A stretch of 64,000 bases of DNA from NCBI GenBank assembly GCA_900551915.1, contig URXT01000001.1, positions 62,001 through 126,000 on the forward strand, in the 5' to 3' direction. Below are positions 52,793 to 61,882 of this stretch, piece after piece. Position 1 is the stretch's first letter. Each line of letters starts with the position of its first letter. The stretch comes from an uncultured bacterium (lineage in GTDB: Bacteria > Cyanobacteriota > Vampirovibrionia > Gastranaerophilales > Gastranaerophilaceae). Position numbers and translations under genes: made by a program. Under the pieces are notes generated by a model, which had not been told where the DNA came from, did not search any database, and saw only the letters and a list, made by a program, of their open reading frames with translations.

Positions 52793-53953
52793 ATGGCTGT
52801 AAAATCAAATAATTTAGCCAATTTTATGGCAGATTTTCATAAAATATATTTTAAAGAAATTGCCCCGATTCTGAACAAGCATGAGGCTGACAGGATTAAA
52901 GCTTACAGAGGGCTTATCTATTACGAAATATTTTGGGGTGTGTTTTTTTGTGCATTATTTGTTTTTGAAGCTTGCAAATGTGGCGACTTGTTTAAATCCG
53001 AATTGGTTTTTATTGTTTTAGCCGTAAATATTTTTGCGCTTGCAGTTTTAATGGTTGTGCCGGCTGTTATGTGGGGTAAATTTTTTAAAGGCCGGCTAAA
53101 AGAAAAATGCTTGAAGAATGTTCTTAAAGTTTTTGGTAATATTAAATCAGAATATCAGTCTGAGGAATATGGCGAGGAATTTTTAAGAAAAAGTGAACTT
53201 TTTGCTAATTTTAATGTAAAAACTGATGATGATGTGTTTGTGGGTGAGTACAACGGAGTAAAATATACAATTTGTGAAACTGAATTGCATATTGATTTGA
53301 TACGCCAAATCAATATTTTAAATTATATTTTTTCAAGGTATAAAGATAGTTATTTTGATAAATGCGTTTTCAAAGGTGTTGTTATTTGTTTTAAAACAAA
53401 CAAAAACATCAAAACTAAAACAATAATTACAACAAAAAAAGATTTTGGAACAAGAGGGAAAGGTTTAATGAGCTTTTTCGCATTGTGGGTATATTTTTCG
53501 ATTATACTTGCAGGTTTAGTAGTAGGAGGTTATTTAAAGCTTTTACCTGCATTAATTGTTGGAGGTATTTCGTTTGCTATTATGAAGTTTTGGCCGGCAA
53601 AACCAATTATTGATACTGAAAAACTTCACAAAATCAATCTCGAAGACCCTGTTTTTAATAAAAAGTATAATGTCTATTCCGCTGATGAGGTTGAAGCTCG
53701 TTATTTGATTACGACAGCATTTATGGAACGGTTCAAAAATCTTAGAACGGCTTTCGGTTCAAAATATGCAAAATGCTGCTTTTTAGACGATACTATTATG
53801 TTTGCAATTGCGACAAACAAAGATCTTTTTGAGTTTGGCTCGCTATTTTATCCGATTAATAACTCAAAGCATATGCAAATGTTCTTTAATCAATTAACTT
53901 CAATTCTTCAGCTCGCAGAACACTTTAAACTTGATGAAAATACAAAGTTATAA
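52793..53953 (+). CDS. DUF3137 membrane protein, paralog of 41475
   Basis: The protein has 386 aa. It shares with the gene at 41475 the sequence (F/V)xGEYxGVxYxIxETEL, a pair of central helices around residue 230-265, the block INLEDPVFNKKYNVYSADEVEARYLITTAFMERF and the end HFKLDENTKL. The N-terminal helices are at about 38-90. The function of DUF3137 is unknown. The two genes are more than 10 kb apart, and the intergenic fragment at 41425 derives from the same family. TGAGG lies before the ATG. Confidence 0.78.
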   Translation: MAVKSNNLANFMADFHKIYFKEIAPILNKHEADRIKAYRGLIYYEIFWGVFFCALFVFEACKCGDLFKSELVFIVLAVNIFALAVLMVVPAVMWGKFFKGRLKEKCLKNVLKVFGNIKSEYQSEEYGEEFLRKSELFANFNVKTDDDVFVGEYNGVKYTICETELHIDLIRQINILNYIFSRYKDSYFDKCVFKGVVICFKTNKNIKTKTIITTKKDFGTRGKGLMSFFALWVYFSIILAGLVVGGYLKLLPALIVGGISFAIMKFWPAKPIIDTEKLHKINLEDPVFNKKYNVYSADEVEARYLITTAFMERFKNLRTAFGSKYAKCCFLDDTIMFAIATNKDLFEFGSLFYPINNSKHMQMFFNQLTSILQLAEHFKLDENTKL

Positions 53954-53970
53954 GTTTTAAAAGTTATAAA

Positions 53971-54000
53971 AAAGACCGATTTTTAAATCGGTCTTTTTTT
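53971..54000 (+). terminator. Terminator after the DUF3137 paralog
   Basis: AAAGACCGATTT (53971-53982) and AAATCGGTCTTT (53985-53996) form a perfect 12-bp inverted repeat ending in a run of T's. Confidence 0.88.
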
Positions 54001-54141
54001 CTCTAATATCTCTAATTATACACAGAGCCTAAGCATTAATCTTTCCCAGCGCCTATATTATAATCTAAATTATTCATTCTAATTCAAACAAAAGCGCCTT
54101 CAGTATGTCCGCTCCAATTTATAGATGTGCCTCAGGCACCC

Positions 54142-55494
54142 TCAGGCACCACCCGTTCTTTTGTAGAAGTCTTCAATAAAGCCGGTGTTGAAATTTCCGC
54201 TCATAAACACAGGGTCTTCAATGATTGACTGGTGGAACGGAATTGTTGTTTCCACGCCGGTGATAACGTATTCTTTAAGCGCACGGTACATTCTGCGTCG
54301 GGCTTCGTTTCTGGTTCTGCCCCAGCAGATTAATTTTCCTATCATGCTGTCATAGTACGGCGGGATTTTGTAATCCTGATAAGCGTGAGAGTCCACTCTG
54401 ACGCCAAATCCGCCAGGAGTTACGTAACCCGTAATCTGACCCGGGTTCGGCATAAAATCTTTTTCCGGATTTTCTGCATTAATACGGCATTCAATTGCGT
54501 GGCCTCTCAAAATGATGTCATCCTGAGTAAAATCAAGCGGCTCGCCTGATGCAACCATGATTTGTTCTCTTACCAAATCAATATTTGAAATCATTTCGGT
54601 TACACAGTGTTCAACCTGAATTCGGGTATTCATTTCCATGAAATACCATTTGCCGTCATGGTCAAGAAGGAATTCACAGGTGCCGGCGCCTTCGTAATTA
54701 ATCGCTTTTGCCGCACGGACTGCTGCTGCACCCATTTCTTTTCTTGTTGCTTCGTCAATTGCAGGTGAGGGTGCTTCTTCTAACAATTTCTGGTGGCGGC
54801 GCTGAATTGAGCAGTCGCGTTCGCCAAGGTGAACAACGTTTCCGTATTGGTCGCCCAAAATTTGAACTTCAATGTGGCGCGGGTTTTCAAGGAATTTTTC
54901 CGCATAAACATCAGGATTTCCAAAGAAATTTTGTGCTTCAGACTGGCAAAGGTTCATGTTTGTTTCAACTTCATCATCGGAGCGGACAATTCTCATGCCC
55001 TTTCCGCCTCCGCCGGCTGTTGCTTTCAGAATAATCGGATATCCTGCTTTTTTTGCAAATTCTTTTACTTCTTGCGGTGTTTTAAGAATTCCTGTTCCCG
55101 GAGTTACAGGAACATTGTTTTCAATCATTGTTTTACGGGCAGTTGCTTTGTCGCCCATTTTTCTCATAGCTTCTGAAGTTGGGCCGATAAACTTAATTCC
55201 ATGTTTTTCACAAATTTCTGCAAAATCTGCGCGTTCTGACATAAAACCGTAGCCTGGATGGATTGCGTCAGCACCCGATACAAGAGCTGCTGAAATTATT
55301 GCCGGAATACTCAAATAACTTTTTGCACTTTGAGCAGGTCCAATGCAGTAAGCTTCTGTTGCAAGTCTTACGTGAAGAGAATTTGCATCAGCCTGCGAAT
55401 AAATTGCGACTGTCGGAATTCCTATTTCTCTGCAAGCCCTGATAATTCTTACCGCAATTTCTCCGCGGTTAGCTATTAATACTTTTTTAAACAT
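54142..55494 (-). CDS. accC: Acetyl-CoA carboxylase, biotin carboxylase subunit
   Basis: AccC carboxylates the biotin on AccB with ATP and bicarbonate, the first step of fatty acid synthesis. The ATP-grasp fold is seen in [86 protein letters not shown] and [11 protein letters not shown]. At 450 aa it is full length. I chose ATG 55494 ([11 protein letters not shown]); a longer frame starts at 55536. The stop lies next to two direct copies of GGTGCCTGAG on the minus strand. It forms an operon with accB and efp. Confidence 0.96.
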   Translation of the reverse strand: MFKKVLIANRGEIAVRIIRACREIGIPTVAIYSQADANSLHVRLATEAYCIGPAQSAKSYLSIPAIISAALVSGADAIHPGYGFMSERADFAEICEKHGIKFIGPTSEAMRKMGDKATARKTMIENNVPVTPGTGILKTPQEVKEFAKKAGYPIILKATAGGGGKGMRIVRSDDEVETNMNLCQSEAQNFFGNPDVYAEKFLENPRHIEVQILGDQYGNVVHLGERDCSIQRRHQKLLEEAPSPAIDEATRKEMGAAAVRAAKAINYEGAGTCEFLLDHDGKWYFMEMNTRIQVEHCVTEMISNIDLVREQIMVASGEPLDFTQDDIILRGHAIECRINAENPEKDFMPNPGQITGYVTPGGFGVRVDSHAYQDYKIPPYYDSMIGKLICWGRTRNEARRRMYRALKEYVITGVETTIPFHQSIIEDPVFMSGNFNTGFIEDFYKRTGGA

Positions 55495-55513
55495 CTTTTT
55501 TCTATCCCTATAA

Positions 55514-55547
55514 AATAGTGAAAAGCGATTTTTCACTTTTCACTATT
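55514..55547. repeat. Inverted repeat between accB and accC
   Basis: AATAGTGAAAAG (55514-55525) and CTTTTCACTATT (55536-55547) form a perfect 12-bp inverted repeat with a 10-base loop. The arms resemble the AGTGAAA units at 56039 and 63131. It overlaps an alternative accC start, so it may affect translation of accC. Confidence 0.6.
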
Positions 55548-55558
55548 GACTATTCTTA

Positions 55559-56005
55559 TTATTCTATATACATCAAAACTTGCCCGAATTCAACCGGCTG
55601 GCCGTCTTCAACACAAATTTCAACGATTTTTCCTGAAAATTCTGATTCGATTTCGTTCATCAATTTCATTGCTTCAACGATACAAACCACATCACCTTGA
55701 TTTACGGACTGTCCTACTTCAACGAAGGGTTTAGCATCCGGAGAAGGTGATTTGTAGAAAGTTCCAACCATAGGAGAAGTCAGCGGTTTGCCGCGTTTAA
55801 CTTCTTCTTTTGCCGCCGGAGCTGCTGCTGGCTGTACAGCCGGAGCCTGCGCAACTGCCGGAGCTGCTGCAACAACAGGAGTTCCTGTCACAACTTCCTT
55901 ACGGATTGTAATTGCCTGTTCGCCGTCTTCAAGAGAAATCTCTGTTAAAGAAGAGTCCGACAAAACTTTAGCAAGTTTTTCAATGTATTCAATATCAAAT
56001 TTCAT
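55559..56005 (-). CDS. accB: Biotin carboxyl carrier protein of acetyl-CoA carboxylase
   Basis: A 148-aa carrier. The C-terminal biotinyl domain has the attachment motif [10 protein letters not shown] with biotin on Lys114. A flexible Ala/Pro/Val-rich linker (residues about 35-70) joins it to a short N-terminal segment. accC follows after 64 bases. The order efp-accB is common in Cyanobacteria. AAAGGCAAA precedes the ATG. Confidence 0.95.
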   Translation of the reverse strand: MKFDIEYIEKLAKVLSDSSLTEISLEDGEQAITIRKEVVTGTPVVAAAPAVAQAPAVQPAAAPAAKEEVKRGKPLTSPMVGTFYKSPSPDAKPFVEVGQSVNQGDVVCIVEAMKLMNEIESEFSGKIVEICVEDGQPVEFGQVLMYIE

Positions 56006-56038
56006 TAGTTTGCCTTTCTGTTTGAGTAAAAAGTGAGA

Positions 56039-56063
56039 AGTGAAACGTGAAAAGTCCTTTACG
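56039..56063. repeat. Dispersed 25-base intergenic repeat, copy 1
   Basis: The 25 bases beginning AGTGAAACGTGAAAAGTC and ending CTTTACG match 22 of 25 positions at 63131-63155. They lie in the efp-accB gap. The same AGTGAAA unit recurs at 55514. Confidence 0.55.
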
Positions 56064-56101
56064 TGATTTAATTTATCTTTCGCGATTCACAAATCACAGA
56101 C

Positions 56102-56659
56102 TTATGCTCTGTCCAAGTATTCGTTAGTTCTTGTATCAACACGGATTACATCTCCGTTAGAAATGAAGAACGGAACGTTAACCATAGCTCCGGTTTCAAG
56201 TTTAGCAGGTTTTGTACCGCCTTGAGCAGTGTTTCCTTTTTCAGCCGGAGGTGTGTCAACAACTTCAAGTTCAACGTGCGCCGGAATGTCAACACCAATA
56301 ATTCTTGAATCATGCATCAATACTTGAACATTCATATTTTCTTTCAAATATTTAAGCCCGTCGCCGATTTGGCTTTCAGATAAGTGAAGCTGGTCGTAAG
56401 TTTCATTATCCATCATTACGTAATCTGCACCTTCTTTGTATAAATATTGCATTTCACGTCTGTCAAGAGTTGCTTTGCCTACTTTTTCGCCGGCTCTAAA
56501 TGTTTTTTCAATAACCTGTCCGGTTTCGACGTTTTTAAGTTTTGAACGTACAAAAGCTGCGCCTTTGCCGGGTTTTACATGTAAAAATTCAACAACAGAC
56601 CATAAGCCGTTGTCCAATTGAAGCGTCAAGCCTGTTTTTAAATCGTTTACTGAAATCAT
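56102..56659 (-). CDS. efp: Elongation factor P
   Basis: EF-P relieves ribosome stalling at proline runs. The three beta-barrel domains are present. The loop that reaches the peptidyl site is [15 protein letters not shown] with the conserved Lys32, the residue that is modified in many species. The end has [24 protein letters not shown], the signature. At 185 aa it is full length. It heads the run efp-accB-accC. Confidence 0.96.
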   Translation of the reverse strand: MISVNDLKTGLTLQLDNGLWSVVEFLHVKPGKGAAFVRSKLKNVETGQVIEKTFRAGEKVGKATLDRREMQYLYKEGADYVMMDNETYDQLHLSESQIGDGLKYLKENMNVQVLMHDSRIIGVDIPAHVELEVVDTPPAEKGNTAQGGTKPAKLETGAMVNVPFFISNGDVIRVDTRTNEYLDRA

Positions 56660-56884
56660 ATTTTTCCCCTTTTTAAAAGTATAATCATCTATTGTATCTT
56701 GATGTTAGCACAAAAGTTTGAAACTTCAAATATTTGTAACAATTTTAATTAACAATCCGGTTAAAATTTCAAGTTTTGTAAGTTTTTGGATTTATTTTTA
56801 CAAAAAGATTTACAACAGTAATTCATTATGTTAATATAAACATAAACGTTAAAAATCAAAATAGAACAAAGAGAGTAGGAAAGA

Positions 56885-57343
56885 ATGGTTGATATTGTGA
56901 ATAATGGTTACGAGGCTTTAATTTCAGCAATTGCTGCGGCATTTTTTGCCCAGGTGATTAAATTTATTATTTTCACAATACAATCACGCAAGATAAATTT
57001 TAAAATTTTTACAACAACCGGCGGAATGCCGAGTTCTCATTCTGCTGGTGTTATGAGTCTGGCAACTTCTGTCGGGTTAATCGGCGGATTTGATTCCCTG
57101 ACATTTGCAGTAGCTTTCGGCTTTGCTCTTATTACAATGTATGATGCCGCAGGCGTCCGCCGTGCTGCAGGAAAAACTGCTGCTTGTCTGAACAGAATGA
57201 TGGAGGATTTTTACAAGCATGATGTTCAATCAATTGGCGGAAAGTTAAAAGAACTCTTGGGCCATACTCCTTTTGAAGTTATTATGGGTGCGGTTTTCGG
57301 TGTTCTTTTCGCATACAGTTTCCACCAATATTTAATCGGCTAA
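56885..57343 (+). CDS. Divergent PAP2-family (DUF212) membrane protein
   Basis: The protein has 152 aa and about four membrane helices. The family motif is GGMPSSHSAGVMSLATSVG, with the conserved serine-histidine pair, followed by YDAAGVRRAAGKTA and LGHTPFEVIMGAVFG. Members such as YuiD are related to acid phosphatases acting on lipid phosphates, but the activity of this branch is not established. The 225-base gap before it carries the divergent efp promoter region and an AT-rich stretch with no gene. Confidence 0.86.
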   Translation: MVDIVNNGYEALISAIAAAFFAQVIKFIIFTIQSRKINFKIFTTTGGMPSSHSAGVMSLATSVGLIGGFDSLTFAVAFGFALITMYDAAGVRRAAGKTAACLNRMMEDFYKHDVQSIGGKLKELLGHTPFEVIMGAVFGVLFAYSFHQYLIG

Positions 57344-57457
57344 ATCTGCTTGCCTTTTTTTATTTTCCATGTAATAATGTAACCGTTGAGGGTTTATAGA
57401 GCAAAATCTATATCCGAAGTTTCTACCCTTAGGAAAGAAAGAGATTCTCCAAGATAG

Positions 57458-60400
57458 ATGGGTGTTGAAGAATTCAATTACAAATATATAAAAGATAATG
57501 CAAGTGCCGGAAGCTGGAGGCGCGGTTACGAATACCATTTAAAAGATATGGTATTTGATAATTACCCTGAAAAAAATTTTTATATGGCAAAAGTTAAAGG
57601 TAATTTTCAGGATTTTTATAAAACCGACCTGATTTTCAAAAAGAACAAAGTTGAAGCGCGCTGCAACTGCCCGTTAAAAGAGGAATGGTGTAAACACGCC
57701 GTTGCGGTTGCATTGAAGGCAATTGACGAGCATGCTTATGAAGACTGGCTTGAAACAAAATTCGGAATTGAACCGAATTTCCCTGATGAAAATACTGCAC
57801 TCACCGAGCCGCCGCAGGGAAATTACATTTTTCACTTCAATTCAAAGCGCAAGGCAAACTTTTTCTCAATCCTTGTGATGTCAAGAGAAACGGGTAAAGT
57901 TGTAAGACAAATTGAGCCGATTCTGCGAGCCTTGATAGAAGCACAAAAGCAGGACAAGTCTTTTGAACTCAATAACTCACAAAAGGTTGAAGTTGCGATA
58001 TTTCAGCAGCTTTTGACGATTTCCAGACAGGATAAAAAAGCCGGCTGGTATGATATCCCGATTACAAAATTCGGTCCGATGTTCAACCTTCTTTCAAAAG
58101 CCGATGAGGTTTTGGATGAAAAGACAAAAGACCGCCTGAAATTTACTGATGAGGAATGGAAACTTAAATTATACGTAAACACCGGCGCACAAGGCACAAT
58201 TTTACTTTCTCTTGAGTGGATTCGTCCGGACAAAGACGATGTTATTCCGTTTGAAGAAGTAAGATATTTTTCAAGACATTTGAAATGGGGAAGATATAAA
58301 AATCTGATTTTCCCGACAAATGTTGCAATGCAGGTTCTTCCGCAAAATTTAATAAAGTCAACTTTCACGGATTTAAAAGATTCGGAAGGCGGTAAGTTTA
58401 TTTATGAAGAACTGCCGAAGCTTAGAGAAGTTATGGACGTCGAAATTGCCGAAAATATCAGCAAATTAATGCTTGAAGAACGTCCGCCGCTCAACATTGT
58501 GACGCTCGGAATTGATTATGACCAATCCTTGAAAGCAACTTTGGAATTTGAATATGACGGGGTAAAAGTTCCGTTTTCAAAAACAGCCGAAAAAACTCCG
58601 TATATTACAATCAAAAAGCCGGGTGAAGATTTGGTATACTGGATTAAAAGAAATTACCAGCACGAAGTCGAAGCTTATCATATGCTTTTGGCGTGTAAAT
58701 TCGTACCGATGCAGACAAACAATCTTGCGCTTGAAAAAGAAAACGCAATTGATTTTTACAATTATTACATCAAGCAGGCAGGAGACGGCTGGAGATTTGA
58801 AGAAAAAGACGATATGAATTTCTTCAAACTTATGGAGGATCCGTTCAGACTTTGCGCGAAAATCGATTTCAGCGAAGACGCCTCAGACAGCTTTGATATT
58901 ACGCTTTACGGTCAGGTTGGTGAGGAAATTATTTCGTTCAGCGATATTTATGACACAATTCAGAGCGGCGAAAAATACAGCCGTATCAGAAGTTTGGGGT
59001 TTGTAGAATTCCCGGCTCAAAATATTTATGCAATGATGCGTGCCTTCAACTCCTTTGATGTTTACCGCAATGCTGATGATAAATTTACCGTAAAAACTTA
59101 CCGCGCAGGCTTGATTACAGAGTTGAAAAACCTTGATGTCGAACTTGTTTTGAGTGAAGAGTTTGAAAAATTCTGGACGCAGATGTCTTCATTCTCAACG
59201 GCCGACGGGCATGATTTGCCGGAAAATATCAATGCAGAATTTCGTGAATACCAAATTAAAGGTTTTGGCTGGCTTTGGTTTATGTATAAATACGGGCTAA
59301 ACGGAATTCTGGCGGATGATATGGGGCTTGGTAAAACATTACAGGCGCTTGCGGCAATCCAGAAAGCCAAAGAGGTTGACGGCCCTGCTCCGACACTTGT
59401 AATTTGTCCGACAACTGTTGTTTTCAACTGGGAATCTGAAATACAGAAGTTTGCACCGACATTAAGCTGTCTTAAACTAGCAGGAGTTGATAGAAAGAAT
59501 TTCTTTAAAGAAATCCCGAATTACGATGTTGTAATAACAAGTTACGCGCTTGTCCGCCGCGACATTGATAAACTTCAAAAATACAATTTCAGATATGTAA
59601 TTTTGGACGAATCGCAAAATATCAAAAATGCGCTTTCGCAAACCGCACAGGCTGTCAAAAAACTTAACGCAGACCACAAACTTGCGCTTTCCGGCACTCC
59701 GATTGAAAACAAGCTTGAAGAACTCTGGTCTGTCTTTGATTTTCTAATGCCGGGATTTTTGATGAGTATTTCGGAATTTAATTTCCGTTACGTGAACCCG
59801 ATTATGGAGCGCGGAGACAAAACAGTTGAAAAACGTTTGAAATTGCAAATTTATCCGTTCATACTCCGCCGTATGAAACGTGACGTTGCAAAAGATTTGC
59901 CGGATAAAGTCGAAAACATTGCATACTGCGAACTTACTGACGAGCAAAAGGACTTCTACCTGCAGGTTCTTGACAGCACCAAAGAAGAACTCTTCAAATC
60001 AATTGAAGAAAACGGGCTTGAAAAAAGCAGACTTTCAATCTTCTCAGCACTTCTCAGACTTCGCCAAATCTGCTGCCATCCGCGCCTATACGATAAAGAA
60101 AACGTTAAACATGTTATGTCTTCGGGCAAGTTTGAAAAACTTAAAGTTATGCTGGAAGAAATTATTTCGGAAGGCCACCGTGTTCTTTTATTCAGCCAGT
60201 TTGTCAACATGCTGGATATTGTAAAAGGCTGGCTTGAACGCGAAGGCATTGATTACGAATATCTGACCGGAAAAACCAAAGACCGTCAGGCTGCTGTTGA
60301 AAGATTTAACAACAGTAACATTCCGATTTTCTTAATCAGCTTAAAAGCAGGCGGAACAGGCTTGAACCTAACCGGCGCAGACTATGTAATCCATTACGAC

Positions 60401-60631
60401 CCATGGTGGAACCCTGCTGTTGAAGACCAGGCAACCGACCGTGCTTACCGTATCGGGCAGACTAAAAAAGTATTTGTTTACAGACTTATCACCAAAAATA
60501 CGGTTGAAGAAAAAATCCAAAAACTCAAAACAGTTAAGAGAAACCTTGTTGACAGCGTAATTTCTGTTGACCGAAATATTGTTAAGTCTCTTACAATGGA
60601 TGACATCAGAGAAATCTTCTCAACAGATTAG
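57458..60631 (+). CDS. SWIM-domain SNF2-family helicase
   Basis: This is a 1057-aa ATP-dependent DNA translocase. The N-terminus has a SWIM zinc finger with Cys69, Cys71, Cys78 and His80 (RCNCPLKEEWCKHAV). A long middle region of about 500 residues follows. The SNF2 motor has motif I DDMGLGKTLQA near residue 625, motif II DESQ (instead of the usual DEAQ/DEGH) near 717, SGTPIENKLEELWSVFDFLMPG, and the helicase C lobe with LKAGGTGLNLTGADYVIHYDPWWNPAVEDQATDRAYRIGQ. Related proteins remodel stalled polymerase or nucleoprotein complexes. No ribosome-binding site is close to the ATG, so the start is less certain. Confidence 0.9.
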   Translation: MGVEEFNYKYIKDNASAGSWRRGYEYHLKDMVFDNYPEKNFYMAKVKGNFQDFYKTDLIFKKNKVEARCNCPLKEEWCKHAVAVALKAIDEHAYEDWLETKFGIEPNFPDENTALTEPPQGNYIFHFNSKRKANFFSILVMSRETGKVVRQIEPILRALIEAQKQDKSFELNNSQKVEVAIFQQLLTISRQDKKAGWYDIPITKFGPMFNLLSKADEVLDEKTKDRLKFTDEEWKLKLYVNTGAQGTILLSLEWIRPDKDDVIPFEEVRYFSRHLKWGRYKNLIFPTNVAMQVLPQNLIKSTFTDLKDSEGGKFIYEELPKLREVMDVEIAENISKLMLEERPPLNIVTLGIDYDQSLKATLEFEYDGVKVPFSKTAEKTPYITIKKPGEDLVYWIKRNYQHEVEAYHMLLACKFVPMQTNNLALEKENAIDFYNYYIKQAGDGWRFEEKDDMNFFKLMEDPFRLCAKIDFSEDASDSFDITLYGQVGEEIISFSDIYDTIQSGEKYSRIRSLGFVEFPAQNIYAMMRAFNSFDVYRNADDKFTVKTYRAGLITELKNLDVELVLSEEFEKFWTQMSSFSTADGHDLPENINAEFREYQIKGFGWLWFMYKYGLNGILADDMGLGKTLQALAAIQKAKEVDGPAPTLVICPTTVVFNWESEIQKFAPTLSCLKLAGVDRKNFFKEIPNYDVVITSYALVRRDIDKLQKYNFRYVILDESQNIKNALSQTAQAVKKLNADHKLALSGTPIENKLEELWSVFDFLMPGFLMSISEFNFRYVNPIMERGDKTVEKRLKLQIYPFILRRMKRDVAKDLPDKVENIAYCELTDEQKDFYLQVLDSTKEELFKSIEENGLEKSRLSIFSALLRLRQICCHPRLYDKENVKHVMSSGKFEKLKVMLEEIISEGHRVLLFSQFVNMLDIVKGWLEREGIDYEYLTGKTKDRQAAVERFNNSNIPIFLISLKAGGTGLNLTGADYVIHYDPWWNPAVEDQATDRAYRIGQTKKVFVYRLITKNTVEEKIQKLKTVKRNLVDSVISVDRNIVKSLTMDDIREIFSTD

Positions 60632-60759
60632 TATGTAAAGACAGTTTTATTTGCAATTGCCCGAATTAAAAGGTAAATATGGAGTGTGCCGGAAAAGAGC
60701 TTTTGGGGTTAGTATATTTATTGAGAGTCCTTGTATGAGGTTATTATTAGCCAGGGAGT

Positions 60760-61539
60760 CTATTTCAGGAAATCTTTCCAGTAACTTCCGTTACCAAGCG
60801 GACTTGTATCAGAAAGCGCATAATATGCGCAGGTGTATGTTGCAGTGTTTTGTGTATACGAGCACATAGTTGACGGGTCTTGTAAATCCTCGCCATAACC
60901 TGTCAAATCGTCTCCAATGTAAGGAATTACTCCTTTCTTTTCGGTGAAGGCAAAAACAAACCAGTCATAACCGTATTTATTTGGTCCTTTTTTGCCGTTT
61001 GTGTCAACACAGATTTTTGGCCCGACTGTAACATTGCTAAATGTTCCATTTAATAGATTATCCATGACAAAAAACCTTCCTGAAATATCTGTCATGATTA
61101 TGCTTTCATCACAGGGCTGTGAGGAGTTGTCCGAGCCGTTCAAAGCTGCGGGTATATAACCAAGAATGCGTTTATAAACATCTTTTCTTAACGTTTCTTC
61201 TCCTTCAAGCTCGTTTGTCGAACCTGCAGCCTGTGCATGGCCGTTAAAATATTTCATATATAATTTCAGTAATCCGGTTGCGTCGTAAGCTTGTTCTGTA
61301 GTTTCAGCATCAGGATTTGTAAGTATTTTACTGTATTCATGCACGGTGAAACCTTCCTGAGCTTCAAACATTTTGGCCGCGTTATTCAAGTCGCTGTAAG
61401 CTTTTAAAAATTGTGTGTGAAGAGCCTTTTTTTCATAATTTTTTATCAATTGAGGAATTGTGAGCGCAGCAATAATCCCGATTATTCCTAATGTTATCAA
61501 AACCTCTGCCATTGTAAAAGCGTTTTTAGTTTTTCTCAT
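60760..61539 (-). CDS. Prepilin-like protein (type IV pilin N-terminal domain)
   Basis: The leader MRKTKNA is followed by FTMAEVLITLGIIGIIAALTIPQL, giving an A|F cleavage site with Glu at +5 and the assembly helix. The 259-aa protein carries VDTNGKKGPNKYGYDWFVF in its soluble domain and ends with TYTCAYYALSDTSPLGNGSYWKDF, sharing the C-x-Y-Y-A-L and YWK features with the prepilins at 282 and 29187. A promoter with TTGACA (61634-61639 on the minus strand) and GAATAT, 17 bases apart, drives it. The HTH gene at 61668 is divergent. Pilin, pseudopilin and surface-protein roles are all possible. Confidence 0.85.
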   Translation of the reverse strand: MRKTKNAFTMAEVLITLGIIGIIAALTIPQLIKNYEKKALHTQFLKAYSDLNNAAKMFEAQEGFTVHEYSKILTNPDAETTEQAYDATGLLKLYMKYFNGHAQAAGSTNELEGEETLRKDVYKRILGYIPAALNGSDNSSQPCDESIIMTDISGRFFVMDNLLNGTFSNVTVGPKICVDTNGKKGPNKYGYDWFVFAFTEKKGVIPYIGDDLTGYGEDLQDPSTMCSYTQNTATYTCAYYALSDTSPLGNGSYWKDFLK

Positions 61540-61569
61540 TGATGTCTCCTATTAAGTAATATTATAGAT

Positions 61570-61639
61570 TATTTATTGTTTTAAATAAAAATTCATTAAA
61601 AACAATAAATATATTCTCATATTAATCAAAAGATGTCAA
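61570..61639 (-). promoter_or_regulatory. Prepilin promoter with 13-bp inverted repeat
   Basis: On the minus strand TTGACA (61634-61639) and GAATAT (61611-61616) are 17 bases apart. A 13-bp inverted repeat, TATTTATTGTTTT (61570-61582) and AAAACAATAAATA (61599-61611), starts at the -10 box and covers the transcription start. This is a typical repressor position. The divergent HTH gene is the natural candidate to bind it. Confidence 0.65.
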
Positions 61640-61667
61640 GACGAATTAAAAAATATATAATTTTATT

Positions 61668-61880
61668 ATGAGTGTAAGCGAGGATTTAAAGATATTATTG
61701 TTAAAAGAGAAAATGACCATCACGGAGCTTGCAGCGCTTGCTAGTCAAAAGTCCGGCAAGTCATATACTGTTTTTGGAATTTCACAAAAACTTGCTAGAC
61801 GCTCAATGAAATACGATGAGCTGAAATTCCTCGCAGAAATCCTCGGTTACCGTATTAATTTCGAAAAAATTGAAGAATAA
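61668..61880 (+). CDS. Small helix-turn-helix protein
   Basis: A 70-aa cytosolic protein with a helix-turn-helix arrangement: LKEKMTITELAALASQKSGKSYTVFGISQKLARRSMKYDELKFLAEILG. The first helices match the MTxxELA pattern of XRE regulators, and the SQKLARRSMKYDELKFLAE segment matches the recognition helix and its follower, with a short insertion between. TATAAT (61656-61661) lies six bases before the ATG and there is no ribosome-binding site, so the message may be leaderless. It is divergent from the prepilin at 60760, the third such pair here. Confidence 0.72.
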   Translation: MSVSEDLKILLLKEKMTITELAALASQKSGKSYTVFGISQKLARRSMKYDELKFLAEILGYRINFEKIEE

Positions 61881-61882
61881 AC

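Noticed and set aside
54001-54141. Second copy of the structured RNA, because CACAGAGCCTAAGCATTA resembles its 5' end
   Set aside because: The similarity covers only about 18 bases with gaps, no complementary 3' strand is present, and it is probably chance.
60651-60869. An open frame of 72 aa on the plus strand after the SNF2 gene
   Set aside because: It starts at a non-ATG codon with no ribosome-binding site and runs into the prepilin gene on the other strand; the composition does not look like a real protein.
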